Shown: positions 60,960 to 64,000 of the stretch, piece by piece | Position numbering within the stretch: the first letter of the stretch is position 1 | How the letters are laid out: each line of letters begins with the position of its first letter | DNA from: Mesorhizobium sp. M1D.F.Ca.ET.043.01.1.1 | GTDB taxonomy: Bacteria; Pseudomonadota; Alphaproteobacteria; Rhizobiales; Rhizobiaceae | DNA length: 64,000 nt | Reading direction: 5' to 3' | Assembly: GCF_003952385.1 (NCBI RefSeq) | Contig: NZ_CP034444.1 | Span: forward strand, 2,852,001-2,916,000 | Program-made: the position numbers and the translations under genes | The notes under the pieces: generated by a model | What the model was told of the DNA's origin: nothing | The model's input: the letters and a program-made list of their open reading frames with translations, nothing else | The model's database searches: none

Positions 60960-62897
60960 TCATATCGTCAATTGCATCAACGATATAAGTTTGTCTGCTA
61001 TTCTGTTGGCCCGGGAACGCCAGAAGGCTGGGATATTTTCGGGCCCGCTATTTAGGAGATCAAATTGATCACGGCCAATGAAAACATTCTCAAAGTAAGA
61101 CTGCGCGCTTTCGTAACTAATTCCATTGTCATCTAGGTATTTCTTTGGGTATTGCGTCTTCCATTTGTTATTTGTTTCGCGAGCTAACGGCATTAGATTG
61201 CAGATGGCATTCACCCAATCTCGGCCAGATGCCTCTCGGTCTAGGTACTCCTTCAGTTCTCCGAACGAGTTATCGTAGCACCATTTCTTCGGAAAGATGT
61301 GATGCAGCTCAGCGCTTTTCTCCATTTTGTAAGTTACATCGATACCGTCGATGTCCCTTTTTGCGCCGGCTAGCATTGGGAGCTGAAGTGCCGCCTGAAT
61401 TGCGCCTCCTGGCTTTCCGTTGGTTAGCCATTCAACCAGCTCAGTCTTACCGGGCACATCCGATGGAGGAATTAGATCAGCACTGATGCGCTCTTCACAG
61501 TACTCCAGCCACTTTGCGTTGGAGGGAAAGGTTGATCGCCGTTGAAGCAACGCCTTCAAAAAACTCAGATCAGTTCCAAGGGTGGTGAGGAAGCCTTGAT
61601 CATAGCGGCGAGACAGCGCGTTTCGCCAGTAGAAAGCTCGGAACAGAGACTGTAGATTTTCGACGCTCCAACCGGCATGGCTAACCGCGGGGTCGAATTC
61701 CTTATGCCATCTCAGCGCCACATAGATCGCACCAGATATGGGGTACGGGGCGCTGTCGTAGGGGAAAGGTCCACCACCAACGCAGTTCTGAAATTCACCG
61801 ATAAATCTAGCGAATTTGGTGTCGTTCGCGACGACGTTTAGCCAGTGTTGATAGGGAGTGGCCAGAAGATCGGGCGACTTCACCGACGAGATCTTATTGA
61901 CTTTGCGGCTTCCGCTAATCACTCTAGGCCTTGGTTTGTCAGGCAGATCGTCGGTCGCGACAAAGCAGGCGGTGACCATCTGCGCGATCAGTTCAGGGCG
62001 CTTCTCGGGAACGGCCCACCCAGTGGCTCCATCAAGGTCACCAAGATCTTTGATCCAATCTCTAATTTGAATAGCGTCAGGGCCGAGATGCTCGGTCTCG
62101 CGGTAAATCCAAGCGTTGATAAGATCGACTGTCGAAACCTTCATTCCTGATAGATTTAACGTCTCGAAGATTTCGCATATTTTCCCGAGGTCATACTCTT
62201 CTGGAACTATGCACGCTGCAAGTTTTGTTGACGTTATGCCGTCGAACGCGGATTGCAAGATATTGTCTCTGCGAGACAATTCCTCTGCATCGGGAAGTTG
62301 GCTATTCGGATAATTTGCAGGGTTCTTAATCTCCTGGGCATAGCGATACCATTGCCTCATAACACTTTCGTCCGGCTGATCGCTGGAAAGCGGAAATAGG
62401 CCGTGACCGATGCAGCTTGAGGTGCTCGTAAGCCCCCTCCGTTGGAGATCTGATCGCTTAATGAAGATGACCCGCTCCAGGGGGTCAGGTTGAGAGGCAT
62501 TTAGAAAATACTTTCCGCAGTACTTGCTTCTCCCATACTCGGGCGCGAAACCGGCGAATGCCATTGCAATCGCGGTGCATCGTTGCCGTCCGTCAAGGAT
62601 GGCTAACAAGTTGGGGTCGCCCGTCTCCTTTCCAAAATACGCGATCGCGTGCTTTTTGTTGACTGGGTCATAGTCACCAATTGAAAGACGCTCCACGTCT
62701 AGCGGATTTTGGTGCGACTGCTGCCAAAGCGTTGCCATCCCGATTGGATAGGCGTCAATAATCGAAGTTGCGAGCTCGGCTACGGCGGACGTGTCCCAGA
62801 CGAACTCTCGCTGAAATTTGGGAACCTGCCAACTCGCTTTGCGAAGGTTGTCTATGACCTCGGCGATACCGAGTTCGCCAATTCGTATTCCGCCCAT
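60960..62897 (-). CDS. DUF262 protein with C-terminal HNH (GmrSD-like)
   Basis: A 645-aa protein. The N-terminal DUF262 domain shows VPKFQREFVW and LDGRQRCTA (Asp102-Gly-Arg-Gln-Arg106), the ParB/Srx-like nucleotide motif. The C-terminal part has LHHIFPKKW (His532, His533) and NAICNLMPLARETNNKW, an HNH/DUF1524-type nuclease. The layout matches fused GmrSD-like type IV restriction enzymes, which cut modified DNA. Target modification is unknown here. Confidence 0.83.
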   Translation of the reverse strand: MGGIRIGELGIAEVIDNLRKASWQVPKFQREFVWDTSAVAELATSIIDAYPIGMATLWQQSHQNPLDVERLSIGDYDPVNKKHAIAYFGKETGDPNLLAILDGRQRCTAIAMAFAGFAPEYGRSKYCGKYFLNASQPDPLERVIFIKRSDLQRRGLTSTSSCIGHGLFPLSSDQPDESVMRQWYRYAQEIKNPANYPNSQLPDAEELSRRDNILQSAFDGITSTKLAACIVPEEYDLGKICEIFETLNLSGMKVSTVDLINAWIYRETEHLGPDAIQIRDWIKDLGDLDGATGWAVPEKRPELIAQMVTACFVATDDLPDKPRPRVISGSRKVNKISSVKSPDLLATPYQHWLNVVANDTKFARFIGEFQNCVGGGPFPYDSAPYPISGAIYVALRWHKEFDPAVSHAGWSVENLQSLFRAFYWRNALSRRYDQGFLTTLGTDLSFLKALLQRRSTFPSNAKWLEYCEERISADLIPPSDVPGKTELVEWLTNGKPGGAIQAALQLPMLAGAKRDIDGIDVTYKMEKSAELHHIFPKKWCYDNSFGELKEYLDREASGRDWVNAICNLMPLARETNNKWKTQYPKKYLDDNGISYESAQSYFENVFIGRDQFDLLNSGPENIPAFWRSRANRIADKLISLMQLTI

Positions 62898-63287
62898 AGT
62901 TCCCTCGCTCCTAGCCCCGAACTCATTTTAGCTTTTACACGAAAATCTCAGAAGGCAATCCGTATCTTTGCGACAGCCCGGGCAGAAGTTTTATGCCGGA
63001 ATGACGGAGGCCAGGTAGCGGAGAGACGGATCAAATCGCGCCTTGTTCGGAGGCCCAACGGGCTATGGCCTGACCATCACACAAGAGCCGCCCATTCGAT
63101 TTTGCCGCCCACTCGACCCTTTCCATCTGTTTTGAACTCAGATGCCAATGGTTGATCTGCATCCGCGGAGTATGCCCCCCGAGTTTGGCGAGCTAACGCA
63201 AGAAATCCTTCCGGGCTGTCGATCTACGGTTTGAGAACTTGCCACTAAGCTGTCTTCCTTCGCCCGGCGGTCTCGGTAGGGGATGCG
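62898..63287. other. 390-bp intergenic region before the recombinase
   Basis: No gene, repeat or tRNA was recognised. If the recombinase belongs to a mobile element an attachment site could be here or beyond the right edge, but none is visible. Confidence 0.35.
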
Positions 63288-64000
63288 TCATAAAATTGCG
63301 CCAGCTGCGTTGCTAATGAAAAGGTCGATGTCCCGAATATAGCGACCTAGCATGGCATCGCTGGCGTGGCCGGTTTGTTGCCGGATTTTCCAGGGGGATA
63401 CCCCGACCATAGCTGCCGATGTGACCAGCCCGGCCCGCAACGAGTGAGCTGAAAAGCCATCCGGGCTGACGTCGGCGGCCAACAGTCTCCCCTTCAAGAC
63501 CAGCGCCACTGCCTCTGCAGACAGACGCTGTTCGCTGATGTGACCGTGACGGCTGACACAACGGAATATTGGTCCAGCACCAATTGTGGCGGTGGACAGC
63601 CATTGGTCGAGAGCGTTGACGGGGCAGCACCGAGTTCGACCGAACGGAATGCCGATCTTTCGACCAACCCCCTCCTGGTCCGTCTTCGAACGCCGCAATT
63701 GGATGATGATCCCCTGTCGAACTTGCTCGATGTCCTCCACGTCGAGGCCTACGAGTTCAGATCGTCGAAACCCTCCTGCGAAGCCGATCAGGAGCAACGC
63801 TCGATCCCTAGTACTCTTGGGGTCGTCACCCATGCGCTCTAGCACTGCGAACAAGTCATCGCGCAGGAGGGGCTTGGCTTCAACTTGAGCGGTTCCGCGA
63901 CTGCGTTTGATGCCGCGAATTGTCGCCTTCACCAGTTCAGACCTTGTCGGGCTGGCGAACCCCTCTGCGGCATGCGCCTTGGTGATCGTTGCCAGACGCC
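63288..64000 (-). CDS. tyrosine recombinase/integrase, 5' end outside the window
   Basis: The frame is open to the right edge; upstream of an internal GTG it continues RLATITKAHAAEGFASPTRS, which is the core-binding domain of an integrase, so the start lies outside. The catalytic set is visible: Arg in GGFRRSELVGL, Lys in RRSKTDQEG, His-x-x-Arg in AHSLRAGL, His in TGHASDAM and the nucleophile Tyr in GRYIRDID. It probably mobilised, or lies in, the accessory island. Confidence 0.88.
   Translation of the reverse strand, partial: RLATITKAHAAEGFASPTRSELVKATIRGIKRSRGTAQVEAKPLLRDDLFAVLERMGDDPKSTRDRALLLIGFAGGFRRSELVGLDVEDIEQVRQGIIIQLRRSKTDQEGVGRKIGIPFGRTRCCPVNALDQWLSTATIGAGPIFRCVSRHGHISEQRLSAEAVALVLKGRLLAADVSPDGFSAHSLRAGLVTSAAMVGVSPWKIRQQTGHASDAMLGRYIRDIDLFISNAAGAIL

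Overview
The window looks like a chromosomal segment of a Mesorhizobium-like alphaproteobacterium (Hyphomicrobiales). The grounds are high GC, a succinoglycan-type exo locus whose exoL-A-M-O-N-P order matches the Sinorhizobium exo operon, an exoX/exoY divergent pair, and rhizobial palindromic intergenic repeats. No genome comparison could be run, so the genus is an inference.

Layout. 0-0.5 kb: a RiPP locus cut by the left edge (PqqD-like protein plus a 31-aa precursor). 0.7-7.2 kb: ordinary metabolism and regulation (propionyl-CoA synthetase, sugar acyltransferase, metallophosphatase, NmrA-like oxidoreductase with a divergent LysR regulator). 7.3-39.9 kb: an exopolysaccharide locus with exoP, exoN, exoO, exoM, exoA, exoL, a Wzx flippase, a PRTase-HAD fusion, a GT4, a two-subunit GMC oxidoreductase, UDP-glucose dehydrogenase, exoK, exoU, exoX, exoY, exoF, an acyltransferase, exoQ and a GT10. 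39.9-55.5 kb: a DUF1349 protein, an aldehyde dehydrogenase, a GntR-controlled sugar-type ABC operon, a DJ-1/GlxA pair, a lipoprotein and a large autotransporter. 55.5-64 kb: an AT-richer accessory island with defence-like genes and a tyrosine recombinase running off the right edge.

Most notable: a complete lasso-peptide operon (precursor, B1, B2, cyclase, HPr-kinase-like tailoring kinase, ABC exporter; 26.7-32.5 kb) sits inside the exopolysaccharide locus, between exoU and exoX. The precursor has a clear leader, a predicted Gly1-Asp9 ring and a C-terminal Ser, which fits kinase-modified lasso peptides of the paeninodin type. A TGC-N3-GCA palindrome like the reported PhaR/AniA site lies in the promoters of the lasso precursor and of several exo transcription units, suggesting shared control with carbon-storage physiology.

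The island carries two candidate defence units: an AAA ATPase + DUF4276 + GIY-YIG operon, and a DUF262/HNH + AlbA_2 pair.
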